From the NCBI GenBank assembly GCA_963377175.1, contig CAUJNA010003779.1:272891-336890 (forward strand): a stretch of DNA of 64,000 bases, given 5' to 3'. The notes under the pieces were generated by a model. It was not told the DNA's origin. It saw only the letters and a program-made list of their open reading frames with translations, and made no database searches. Position numbers and translations under genes: made by a program. This DNA comes from Effrenium voratum (taxonomy: Eukaryota; Sar; Dinophyceae; Suessiales; Symbiodiniaceae). Below are positions 11,801 through 21,620 of the stretch, in pieces. The first letter of the stretch is position 1, and the number at the start of each line of letters is the position of its first letter.

Positions 11801-12816
11801 CCCTAAGATCCTTTGCCCCCTGTCCCTGTTGAGATCCTTTCCCCCTTTCCCCCCTAAGGCCTTTTCCCTGCCTGGGACCTTCTCCCTTTTTCACTGAGAT
11901 CTTTCCCCCCCTTTCCCTGTTGAGATCCTTTCCCCTCTTTCCCCCCTACGGCCTTTCGCCCCGCTGAGATCTTCTTCCTATTCCTCCTTAAGATCCTTTG
12001 CCCTTTCCCCCCTAAGGCCTTTTTTCCCCCTGCGATCTTCCCCCTTTTCCTTCCTAAGATCTTTTCCCCCCTTTCCTTGTTGAGATCCTTTCCCGCCCTT
12101 TCCCCCCTAAGGCGTTTCCCCCCCCAAGATCTTCTCCCTTTTCCTCCCTAAGATCCTTTGCCCCCTTTCCCTGTTGAGGAAAAGGGAAAACTCACAGGGA
12201 GAAAGGGCCTTAGGGGGGAAAGGGGGGATGGATCTCAACAGGGAAAAATGGCAAAAGATCTTAGGGGGGAAAAGGGAGAAGATCTCAGGGGGGGAAAGGC
12301 CTTAGGGGGGAAAGGGAGGAAAGGATCTGAGCAGGGAAAGGGGGGGGAAGATCTTACGAAGGAAAGGGAGAAGATCTGGGGGCAAAGGCCTTAGGGGGGA
12401 AAGGGGGGAAATGATCTCAACAGGGAAAGGGGTGGAAAAGATCTTAGGGAGGAAAGGGAGAAGATCTGGGGGAAAAAAGGCCAGGGACAGGGGGGAAAGA
12501 TCAGGAAGGAGAAGCTCTCAGGGGGGGAAAGGCCTCAGGGGGAAAGGGTGGGAAGGATCTCAACAGGGAAAGGGGGGAAACAATCTTAGGAAGGAAAGGG
12601 GGGGGGGAAGATCTTAGGGAGGAAAGGGAGAAGATCTGGGAGAAAAGGACTTAGGGGGGGAAGCCCAACAGGGAAAGGGGGGAAAAGATCTTAGGAAGGA
12701 ACAGGGAGAAGCTCTCATGGGGGGGGGGGAAAGGCCTTGGGAGGGAAAGGGGGGAAAGGATCTCAACAGGGAAAGGGTGGGAAAGATCTTAAGGAGGAAA
12801 GGGGGGGGAAAGATCT

Positions 12817-12847
12817 TAGGGAGTTCCTCCCTAAGATCTTCCCCCCC
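12817..12847. repeat. palindrome at a polarity switch
   Basis: GATCTTAGGGAG, then TT, then CCTCCCTAAGATC: an almost perfect inverted repeat sitting exactly where the purine-rich strand changes sides. A similar inverted join lies at about 11166-11210. Confidence 0.8.
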
Positions 12848-13590
12848 CCCTTTCCTCCCTAAGATCTTCCCCACCCTTTCCCTGTTGAGATCCTTTCCCC
12901 CCTTTCCCTCCCAAGGCCTTTCCGCCCCTGAGGGCTTCTCGCTTTTCCTTGCTAAGATCTTTTCCCCCCTTTCCCTGTTGGCCTTTTTTCCCCAGATCTT
13001 CTCCCTTTCCTCCCGAAGATCTTTTCCACCCCTTGCCCTGTTGAGATCATTTCTCCCCTTTCCCCCCTAAACCCTTTTTGCACCAGATTTTTCTGCCTTT
13101 CCTCCCTAAGATCTGGAAATGAAGGGGGGAAAGGGGGAAAGGATCTCAACAGCGAAAGGGGGGGAAAGATCTCAGGGAGGAAAGGGAGAAGATCTGGGGA
13201 GAAAATGCTTTAAGGGGGAAAGGGGGGAAAAGATCTTTGGGAGGAAAAGGGAAATCTTTCTCGGGGGGAACAGGCCCTAAGGGGCAATCGGGGGACAGGA
13301 TCTCAATCGGGAAAGAGAGGAAAAAAACTTTGGGAAGAGAAGGGTGGAGATCTTGGGGGGAAAAGGCCTTAGGGGGGAAACGGGGGCAAGGATCTTAAGC
13401 GGGAAAGGGGGGAAGAGATCTTAGGGAGGCAAAGGGAGACGAACTCAGGGAAAAGGACTTAGGGAGGAAAGGGGGGGAAAGATCTTTGGGAGGAAAAGGG
13501 AGAAGAACTGAGGGTGGGAAAAGGCCTTAGAAGGAAAAGGGGGGAAATAAATGATCTCAACAAGGAACTGGGGGGGGGGTTCACCAGCAT

Positions 13591-13676
13591 AGGCAACATC
13601 CCCAGCATCACTTGCATCATCCGCATCCTTGGCAGGCGCTGATGCGGATGATGCAGGTGATGCTGGCGATGTGCCG
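13591..13676. repeat. long imperfect hairpin
   Basis: Arms 13603-13627 and 13641-13665 are 25 bases each with one mismatch, around a 13-base loop. Pairing extends outward with a few mismatches to about 13591 and 13676. It lies between the purine block and the right edge of the insert. A TTCGATTCCC-like word on the minus strand (about 13708-13726) lies just beyond it. Confidence 0.85.
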
Positions 13677-16355
13677 CTGGAGCTGCTAAGGATGCGAAAG
13701 CGCACCCGGGGGGAATCGAACACCCCAATGAAACTGAGTTGCCAATGAACAGATTTAGTGAAGCGTCTTCGAATCACCGCGTGGTACGTGGACCCCCCCC
13801 CCCCGCAATAGTGTGAAATGCTGCCCCTGGGGAGGGGTTAGGGGAGGGGTAACAGGTAAAGAGGTAAGGAGCATTTCTTACGTCCAACACGCCGCCTGTT
13901 GTCGGCGGATATCAGGCAGTTCTTGTCCCAGAACCGAGGTTGTGAAGGCCATGGGTTTACAGTGCCTTTCAGCCAGCTGTTCGTCTTGCCCAGGTGGTGG
14001 GCTGGAGCTGGGGCTTCCGCTTCCCTGGCGTGCGACTCTCTCCATGGATGCTCCCGTCACATCGCCGCCGCTTTGCTGGCACTGGGCCTGGCAGAGACCG
14101 CCCATAGCACTTTCTGCCCCTTCGGCAAGAAAGCCTTCGGCCTCGACTGCAGCCATTGCGCCGGCGGCTTGGCCCAAGCAGTCAGGTTCTGCCAAGCCAG
14201 GGAAAGCTGGGAAAACAATTGTTTTTTGCACCAAACCAGGCCATTCAACGTCCAGGGCCGGGTTGGATCGCGAGTCGAAAGACATGCTTTGAACGCCTGA
14301 GCGGCCTGATGTTTCCCAAGTTGAGTCGTGGCCGTGACCGTGTGAATGTGTTTGGGAATGCGAATCTTCTCGAAATGTTTGGTTAGCTTTTTGTATTTGT
14401 TCAAACCCAACCAAGCCGGCGCCCCCATTGTCAGAATTCTGGATCTTTTGCTAAAGCCCCCTTTTCCAGGCGATGCCCGCGCGCACCGTAAACCCAAAAG
14501 GGCGCCCAACTTTCACAGGGGTCCCGCACATCCGTAGGGCTGAAGCAGCAGACGACAGAGCGTTGCAAGTCAACTCTGTCAGCGAGGCGGGATTGTCCTT
14601 GCCCTGCCCTGGCAGGTTGGTCTGTCACACTCCTGTGCTGCGACTTTAACTTCGGCACGGGTGCTACCAATTGTCGCTGACCGCAGCTGCGACCCTGTCC
14701 GCCAAAAGGCGCAAAGCAGCGAGGGCGTGCGATACTTTGCCACCAAAAGCTGCGTCCGCTTTGTAAAAACTGGCAAGGACTGGTAATTTCTCATCTGGTC
14801 CCTTTCCGTGTACTTCTTGTTTTGTTTCTCTATTTTGCTCCCATCTTACGATAGTGTCACATTTGGTTCCTTCACTCGTTCTTTTGTGCTTTGTTTTTCT
14901 TTGATCGCCTGGTTTTTGTTTGGAAGGGTGTTGTGCTCAGTGGAACTTCATATCTTCGGGTTTGTTGTTGGTTCTGTGTTGTTGTGCTGTTTGTTTTTTT
15001 TTGGCTGAGCAAGTCAAAGCTTTGGTTTCAGTTTCAATTGCTTTTTCTGTGCTGAGGATAGATTGTGTGCTGTGTTTTTGTTTGCTTCGTTTGTTTCTGT
15101 TTCGTGGTCTGTTGCTTTGTGGTGCCTGCGTTCTCTTCTTTGATATTCCCAGCATGTCGTTTACGAGTTGTTTCTGCGCTGTAACAGCGGACCTGCGTGA
15201 TCGCATCGGCCGCATGGATAACAAAATGTAGTGTTGTGCTGTTTGTTTTGGTTGTTTGTCGGTTTTGTGTTGTGTTGCTTTGCTGTTTGGTGCCTTTCCT
15301 TTGCACGTGTTTTCCATTTAATTTTCTGCGCTGAAGCATCGGACCTAAATGGCCGCATGGAGCAAAAATCTTCATTTTTGCCCCACCAACACGTGAGCAA
15401 CAAAAAACAGGCGGCCATAAAACCATGTTCTCCTTTTTCTGTTTGGTGTTGACTCTTTACTTTGTTTTTTTAGATTGTAAAATTAAACAGCGGACCTGCA
15501 CAATCGCAAATGGCCGCCTAAAAAGGACCAACAAAGGCACAAAAGGCTGCGCCTGGCAAGATGATTCCACACCTTCTAGGCGGACTTGCAACGCATAAGG
15601 CTTGTTGGTAAGTACGCACGCAGAAGAATACGATGTTTTTCTGTTGTTCCCCTGTGCAACAAAATGACTTGCCGTGGAAAATAAAGTCTGACTTCCATGC
15701 TCAAGAATGAGCCACTTCGCGCATGCGTAGTGCAAAAGCTTTTGTCCAACGCGTCGCAAATTTGAGTGGACAATGCGTTACATCCTCCAATTGTCCTCCA
15801 AACCCACTGATGTGCTCATTGTTGGGCTCAGTGTGGCAACAACAGACACACAATGCAGTTTCTTCTTCTTCTGCTTCTCCTCGACTACTGGCACTGCGGT
15901 CTGCTCCGTATTGCAACAACTGGCGCTCATATCGGTTTCGTAGGCTCTCGAGGCTTCTTGGTTTTTCTTTGCGCGCGGACTTCTAGGATTACTTTCTAGC
16001 TTCATTCAACGCAGTTTGCTGAGAATTGTCTTTTACTTCACTGGCGTAGCGCTCCGCTCCTTTCATCGAAATACATTTTTTCTTTTCCTCCTACTGCGGG
16101 GTTCGCTTCCGGCTGTAGTCTTAGTGATAAGACAGTAACCTGGCTGGTGCGGGCAGATCATTCTCCACCACGTTCTGTCACATGATTTTCTTGTGGGATA
16201 ACTGTGATGCACTTCTCTTAAAACTTTTATCGCACCTGACTAAAAGATTCGAACATTTAATGTTGTTTCACATGCAAAAAACCTTTCTGGTCTTGCCTTC
16301 CGCTTCTTGTAGCTGACTTCTTCCTTGTTTTGGGTGCTGCCCCGGGCTTCTTCCT

Positions 16356-16470
16356 GTGTGGTTTTTCGGTGGTTTTTTGCACGCCTTTTTGGTCTTTACC
16401 GCAGCTGGGGCTGTGGTATATGCGTTTTTTTCTTCTCATTTTTTCTTTTTTTGCATGCTGTAAGGTGCAA
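16356..16470 (+). repeat. single unit of the 112-bp repeat (B1 state)
   Basis: One diverged copy of the unit that forms the array 48943-52150 in B2. It includes TTTTTTGCACGCCTTTTT, CCGCAGCTGGGGCTGTGG and TTGCATGCTGTAAGGTGCAA. Confidence 0.9.
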
Positions 16471-16737
16471 AAGATGAAACACATCTGTTCATAAGCCATA
16501 GATCCCATGCCCAAATGATTGTTACGGCAGTGCGAGCAATAAGCTTAAGGCTCGGGATTTACGCGTGCACCAGACATCGAACAAAATGCTGCAAATGAGT
16601 TTTGGATGGCGCTTACTGTTGGTTGCCCAAGATAGAGGAACCCAACTTGGAAACACGTCTTTTTTTTTGCATGGCGGCCATTTTGGCATCCGTTGGAACC
16701 TTAATCCTGGGCCGGAAGATCTGCAGCAATTTTTCAG

Positions 16738-16856
16738 CTGGGTGAAGCGCGAGATCAAGAGCGAGAAGATGCACGTTGAGGACACCACAAAGTTCAAAAG
16801 TGGAGGCAAAGTTATCTTAGACAGAGATTTGCTAAGAAGTTACAAGGATTGGCGTG
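16738..16856 (+). CDS. candidate internal exon, unit B1
   Basis: A short segment that reads as protein (WVKREIKSEKMHVED... to ...YKDWR). It is preceded by a polypyrimidine tract and AG (16736-16737) and followed by GTGTATG. Its counterpart at 52430-52548 has the same length and, by eye, a single synonymous change (CTA to TTA Leu). It is charged and has no motif I recognise. No other exon of the same gene is identified, and it could equally be a chance frame in a recent duplicate. Confidence 0.3.
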
Positions 16857-18230
16857 GTGTATGTTCCTCAAGTGTCCAAGGCTATTTTTCTTCCTCAGGG
16901 CAGTTGTTTTTTTGTTGGACATCCCTATTTTGGCACTTGACTTACAGGCACCCAACTGTGTTTGGTGACGCGATTCGTACTTTGTGCAGCGAGCGTTGCC
17001 CGGTCGGATCCATCCCCTCACGCGTTGCTTGGGGCAACGGTGGGTTAGATGCCCCCAGAAAGATGTATTGACCGAAACCGTTGGCCTTTCCGCTCCTTCG
17101 GAGTTACAGGCTGCAAAATTTGTGTTGCTCCTGTATCGGTGCCATGCAACCCCAACCAGCTGCTCGTGTAAAGCATGTTGGGTTTGCGCGAAAAGGTGCC
17201 TACTCGGACACCAACCAGACCAACCGGATAGCTTGACGTGAGCACGCAAGCCATGCGTGGAGAACAGTGCAAGCATTGGCTCAGGAATAGTGACAATGCG
17301 AGATAAGGCAGCACACAACATATTATGTTTTTTCTTTCAATGATTGCTTGTGATTTTCGGTGAGGCTTGGATGCGTTTGAACAATTCTTTGAGACATCAG
17401 AATTCCAACAGTCCTTGCCTCACGCATTGCTTCCCTCCGAAAACAAGCTTACTCCGATGGGACAGACATTTTTCTGTTGTGTAGGGGCCGACAGAGGCGT
17501 GTGGTTCGTAGGATTGCAAAGGCAAAAGGAAAGAACTCCTTTCTTCTCGTCAGACGCAAAACCAATCGAGTGAAAGCAAAGCGATCCGCTCCCCGAGTTG
17601 CGTCGCTTGCGCTTCGCAGCGGCCGAGCCCTCGAGGCTCGGCTCTTGTGGAGCCAAGATTCGTAGCTTGCAAGTACACATACATTGTTTTTACAGTTTCT
17701 GGTGGTTATCACAGTCACAAAATGGGGGTGTTTTTCCATTTAACCCAGCACCAACTGACTTTGGTGGTGAAAGAAAGAGGCCAGCCATAGGGACCATGAT
17801 GCGAGAAAAGGACAGTAGTGCAAACACATGGCTTCGTCCCAGTCATTTCCCTTCACTTGGAACGTGCCAGGTGTTTTTCACAACGGATGAGCTCTTCCGG
17901 GGCCCAGGCGTGCTTGCATCTTCGCCAGGCTGAAAGGGAGGAACCATTTCTTAATTTTTTTGGGCTGCGTGCAGAGTTTTTTTTTTGGGGGCGGCCCTTT
18001 CACCTTTTTGTTTTTCTCCCAATTTTTCAGACATATGCAGAAGGCGGTGTTGCAGGGGCAGTATGTCTTTTGGGTTCCATGTCGGCGTTTCCAAGAATAG
18101 GGACTCCAAAACGGGTGTTTTGTTTTGGGGCTCCTTCAAACATCAAGCAAACAGGGCCTATCCAACCTGTACTTTTGTTTCGATTTTCCTCCACGTGGTT
18201 GCTTTAATTCTTGCTCGCCCGCGATTTCAG

Positions 18231-18402
18231 CAACGAGGCCAGACCCGTCCTGGTCTTTTACCACATCCCCGGTGATGGCGACGAGGCTGGATGGATCCGA
18301 GCACCTGATCTTTGCCAGCCGTCTAAAAACCAAGATGGAAGTTGTGAATTGGAGGTCTTCTTGTCTGGGTCCTGCCCTCCCCTAGCAATATGGAGGCTAT
18401 AA
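18231..18402 (+). CDS. candidate terminal exon, unit B1
   Basis: Follows the acceptor-like GCGATTTCAG (18221-18230). The frame beginning AAC at 18232 runs 56 codons to TAA at 18400-18402 and contains VLVFYHIPGDGDEAGW and two Cys-rich patches. The protein family is not recognised. The paralogous segment in B2 has a stop after 22 codons, so if this is a gene only the B1 copy is intact. Confidence 0.3.
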
Positions 18403-18539
18403 ATTGGAGTCGTCTTCCCTTCGTCCCTTCCCGTTACATTCCCTTTTCCATGGAATCCTTTTCATCGGCCAGGCGGAGATGCCCAATGCCTTCCCGGTGC
18501 TTTTGCCGGAGGGCAAGATCATGTTGAAGGAGACGGCCT

Positions 18540-19130
18540 TTCTTCTTTTCTAATTATATTTTTCCGGGTTTTCCCAGTTTTTTGTCATGTTTCCATTGTT
18601 TGTTTAGTTCTTCCCGGTAATCCCAGTTTTTTTTTGTGTTTGGTTTCCATTTTATTTTTATTTTTAATGGTTCTTCCTGGTGATCCCAGTTTTTTTTTTG
18701 TGATTAGTTTCCTTTTTTGGGTTCTTCCCGGTAATCCCAGTTTTTTTTTGATTAGTTTCCATCATTTTTGTTTGTTTTTTCCCAGTAATCCCAGTTTTTG
18801 TTGTTTGATGTGTTTCCATCGTTTTTTTTGGGTTCTTCCCGGTAATCCCATTTTTTGTTGTTTGTGATTAGTTTCCATCGTTCTTTTTGGTTCTTCTCGC
18901 TAATCCCAGTTTTCTTTTTTTGATTAGTTTCCATCGTGTGTTTCTTGGTTCTTCCCGGTAATCCCAGTTTTTTGTGTGATTAGTTTCCATCGTTTTTTTG
19001 GTTCTTCCCGGTAATCCCAGTTTTTTTTACGTGATTAGTTTCCATCGGTTTTTTTTGTTCTTCCCGGTAATCCCAGTTTTTGTTTTTGTGATTAGTTTCC
19101 ATGGTTTTTTGTGGGGTTCTTCCCGGTTTT
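18540..19130. repeat. about 50-bp minisatellite, B1
   Basis: Roughly eleven units built on GGTTCTTCCCGGTAATCCCA, then a T-run, then GATTAGTTTCCATCG. The T-run length varies from unit to unit. The homologous array in B2 (54265-54725) has fewer units. It ends just before the poly-C that closes the duplication. Confidence 0.9.
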
Positions 19131-19220
19131 CTCCATGTCTTTTTTGCTGGTTTTCCTTCAGATTCCCCGAGTCTTCCTTGTCCCCCCCCCCCCCTGTGTT
19201 TGGTTTGTTACACAATTGAT

Positions 19221-19244
19221 CTCCTGCAACCATTTTGGCTCAAG
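19221..19244 (+). other. dinoflagellate spliced-leader relic
   Basis: Bases 19230-19244 (CCATTTTGGCTCAAG) match the last 15 bases of the conserved 22-base dinoflagellate spliced leader. The upstream part (CCTGCAA for CCGTAG) is diverged. Genomic spliced-leader relics are known marks of trans-spliced mRNAs reverse-transcribed back into dinoflagellate DNA. Here it lies about 270 bases upstream of the gag relic, as expected for a retrotransposed transcript leader. Confidence 0.7.
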
Positions 19245-19516
19245 GCCCTTTCTGTATCATAGCAATACTCATGATTGCGTGACAAAGGAACCTTTGCAGG
19301 CCGCTTACAGGATTATCCACAATATAATCCACCAGGGACAATCCATCCTCCAATCATCCATAGTGGCATATTGGATTCTCTCCGGAATAGATCCAGGGAC
19401 CTAAACAACGACCTCTACTACCACAGGGTACCAGTTCCCTTCTGGGATAGGCACCTGGGGCAGTGGGCCTCAATTTGTGGTAGCGGAGCGGGTTTTCCGC
19501 AGAGATCCAAGGGAAG

Positions 19517-20101
19517 ATGTCATCCGATGGAGAAGGCTTCATGGAAGCCTATTCGAGTATGGCCAAATCACCAGGCTATACGGAGGAAACTCTCAATTTA
19601 GCGATGACCGCCAAACAGCCGCCATCGTACAACGGAAAAGTCAGCTGGCTCAGGTATGAAGAACTCATGGACGACTGGGTGACAATCGCTACGGTGGAAG
19701 CACCCAAGAGAGGACCATTACTCAAAAGCAGACTCACTGGAGATGCATATATGTAGAAGGCAGTCCTCCAAAATGACCTTTTGCAAGATCCTGACAAAGG
19801 AGTCAACTACTTCAAGAACACGCTGAAGAAGTACTTTTTGAAAGGTGCGACCAACGTGTATCTGTACAGGCTCCTCAGTTTCTTCAATCATCGAAGGCAG
19901 AACCAAGAGTTCCTCATTTTTACCTCAAAATTCGAAATCTTTCTTATGAGATTGAAGGCAGCATGGATGGACTTGATGCCAGTTTTTACGACTGTGCCGC
20001 CCATCATTTCGACAATCCGTACAGGACGCAAATGCAAGAACAATTGCTCGACATCAGCAAGCAGCCGGTGTTCGAGCACCGCCTCCAGCCCTGCTCAATG
20101 A
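19517..20101 (+). pseudogene. Ty1/copia-type gag-like relic with one in-frame stop
   Basis: The frame from ATG 19517 contains PPSYNGKVSWLRYEEL, DDWV, KRGPLLKSRL and, after an amber codon at 19754-19756, DPDKGVNYFKNTLKKYFLKG and RLKAAWMDL. This order (PPxYdGxxSWxxYEE, DDW, KRGPaLknRL, hundreds of bases to GVxYF..TLrpxFxKG) is the pattern I know from copia-like gag proteins of symbiotic dinoflagellates. Gag would form the particle for reverse transcription. The stop falls where a Tyr is usual. Similarity fades after about 19990, so the C-terminal gag, protease, integrase and reverse transcriptase are missing. Confidence 0.7.
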
Positions 20102-20416
20102 GGATGATCCAACAGTCCTCAGACAACATATCACAGGAATGCAGGACAGACAGGACGCGGCCGCGCAGGACGTCCGGTCCGCCAACAACATGAACGACGC
20201 CACTCAGCCCCAGCACTTCACGCTGCGCACCGGCAGCAGCACGTCCGCCAGGCGCAGTCCAACAACACGCCGCGCCCCTTCTCTTGGGGCCTGAACCCAG
20301 TGACCCTGCCCTAGTCTCAGCCGAGCTCGCGGGCGAGCTCCAGTTCCGGGCAGTCACGCCGGAGCCTGCCTCCGCCGAGCTTTGACCAGCTGGCACGAGA
20401 CATTGAGGCTGCGTAA
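20102..20416 (+). other. GC-rich coding-like fragment, unassigned
   Basis: Composition becomes GC-rich after about 20140. Short reading stretches such as DAAAQDVRSANNMNDATQPQ and a TAA at about 20414 look like the tail of a gene, but I cannot follow one frame through. It could be the end of a gene belonging with the capsid-like frame downstream. Confidence 0.25.
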
Positions 20417-20478
20417 AAAAAATACAAACCCTCCTCCTCGGGGAGAGTTTATTTTGCACGGTTTTGCGTTGAAAAAAT

Positions 20479-20524
20479 GCTATTAGCCTCGTCCGTATAT
20501 ACACATACGGACCGGGCTAATAGC
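20479..20524. repeat. tandem hairpin 1 of 3
   Basis: Outer arms GCTATTAGCC / GGCTAATAGC and inner arms GTCCGTAT / ATACGGAC with a six-base loop. It is preceded by the repeated spacer TTTTGCACGGTTTTG. Confidence 0.9.
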
Positions 20525-20553
20525 TCGTTTTGCACGGTTTTGCACCACAAAAT

Positions 20554-20599
20554 GCTATTAGCCCAGGCCGTACATAGATGTACGCCCTGGGCTAATAGC
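20554..20599. repeat. tandem hairpin 2 of 3
   Basis: Arms of 14 and 7 paired bases with one C-C mismatch between them and a two-base apex. The outer ten bases equal those of hairpin 1. The inner sequence differs but still pairs. Confidence 0.92.
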
Positions 20600-20625
20600 T
20601 TTTGCACGGTTTTGGGCTGCAAAAT

Positions 20626-20670
20626 GCTATTACTCTGGGGCCTACCTAAATGTAGGCTCTAGAGGAATAG
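20626..20670. repeat. tandem hairpin 3 of 3
   Basis: CTATT, CTCT and GCCTAC pair with GTAGGC, AGAG and AATAG. The remaining GGG/TCT positions can form G-C and G-T pairs. The primary sequence has drifted while the fold is kept. It ends 44 bases before the capsid-like start codon. Confidence 0.8.
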
Positions 20671-20714
20671 TTTTCCTTCGCCGTACGACTCAAAATGCGT
20701 GTGTATAAACAAGC

Positions 20715-21620
20715 ATGGAGGTAGTCACCGCCGGAGCCCAGGATGAGCTGATGCAGAGCCTGGACTACAAGCTGAAGACGAGCAACACCAGCTACGTCAC
20801 GGTGCAGTACTTCCCCAGCTCGCTGAGCTCGGTCTCCCCCACAACCTCTTGGGTCTGCCGCATCCCGCTGACCAGCGGCACGTCCTTCATCGACCCCGAG
20901 TCGATCAAGATCGCCTTCCGCGTCAGGAACACGGACGGCGCCAACCCGCTGGCCCCAGCCACGCCCAACCCCGCCTGCTTCGTCCAGCGCGTCCAGGTCT
21001 TTGCCAACGGCCAGCGCTGCGACGACATCAACTACTACGGCCGCACCGTGGCCGTGCACGACCTGCTGAAGGGCCGAGAGTACAACCGCAACAAGGCCAT
21101 GGAGGGTTTCGACGAAGTCCCCGCATCGCCCGCGCGGTGCACCAGGGCGGCTACGCGGACGTGCTGCTGCGCCCCACCATGGTGGGCATCCTGCGCTGCG
21201 GCAAGACGCTGCCGCCGCAGCTGAACCTGGTGATAGAAATCGAGTTCGCAGAAGCGACGACTGCGCTGTGGTCCGAGAACGCCGGCGCGCACCCGTCGGG
21301 CGCCACGCTGAGCACCGACTTTGAGATCCAGAACGTCCGAGTTCTGGCCTCCCAGATCGTCCTGGACTCTGCGCTGGTTGAGTCCTTCAACCGCGTGCTC
21401 CTCTCAGGAAGGTCGCTCGTGTTCAGCTATTTCACGGTGCACACGCAGCAGTCCAGCGTCCCGAACGGAGTCGCGGAGCACAACGTCACCGTGGTGCGCG
21501 CCTTCACGAAACTCATGGGCGCGTTCGTGACTTTTTGGGACAACGACGCGGGCTCCAAAATCCACTTGCTGGCCAACCCGGAACAGGACGTGGCGCCCAC
21601 GCCCCCGCTCGGCGCGGATG
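20715..21620 (+). pseudogene. major capsid protein-like frame (polinton-like/adintovirus type), frameshifted and truncated
   Basis: Begins at ATG 20715 and reads to about 21110-21125, where a one-base frameshift moves it into the frame that continues downstream. The first part has the order seen in the N-terminal jelly roll of double-jelly-roll capsid proteins: a strand like FIDPESIKIAFRV with NTDG, then QRVQVFANGQ and a YYGRTVAVHDLL helix. The second part has KTLPPQLNLVIEIEF, FEIQNVRVLASQIVL and, near 21490-21545, the VVRAFTKLMGAFVTFWDND stretch that parallels the PxxvvvglvDNDaf region. Capsid character ends near 21600. The assignment is by pattern only. Alternatives are a dinoflagellate RNA-virus capsid or another jelly-roll protein. 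GC-rich codon use contrasts with the sequence after 21620. Confidence 0.5.

Larger units (their letters stand above)
10892..13910. repeat. 3-kb homopurine/homopyrimidine insert with alternating polarity (B1 only)
   Basis: The B2 copy reads straight across this site at 45755/45756, so the block is either an insertion in B1 or a deletion in B2. The dinucleotide AT sits at both edges. About 10960-13565 consist of GGGGGAAAG-type runs punctuated by the self-complementary words AAGGCCTT, AAGATCTT and GAGATCTC. The purine strand switches sides several times: the + strand is pyrimidine-rich at about 10960-11180, 11650-12175 and 12826-13110, and purine-rich at about 11190-11650, 12176-12825 and 13110-13560. 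No coding sequence is credible. Confidence 0.85.
8901..19192 (+). repeat. segmental duplication unit B, copy 1
   Basis: Collinear with 43911-54792, from GACCCTTAGAGAACC to a poly-C run (19180-19192). Differences from B2 include the 3-kb insert 10892-13910, about 100 bases at 9639-9738 and 92 bases at 15823-15914 that are present here only. B2 in turn carries an 876-bp element and an expanded array. Shared frames such as 10128-10480 are broken by indels between the copies, so I do not call them genes. Bases 14800-15300 are T/G-rich. Confidence 0.95.

Noticed and set aside
11405..12874. Short frames in the purine/pyrimidine block
   Set aside because: Low-complexity Gly/Lys/Glu or Pro/Phe/Ser translations of a satellite, not shared with B2.
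13700..13730. tRNA gene on the minus strand
   Set aside because: Only a TTCGATTCCC-like B box is present. No A box or cloverleaf arms at proper spacing.
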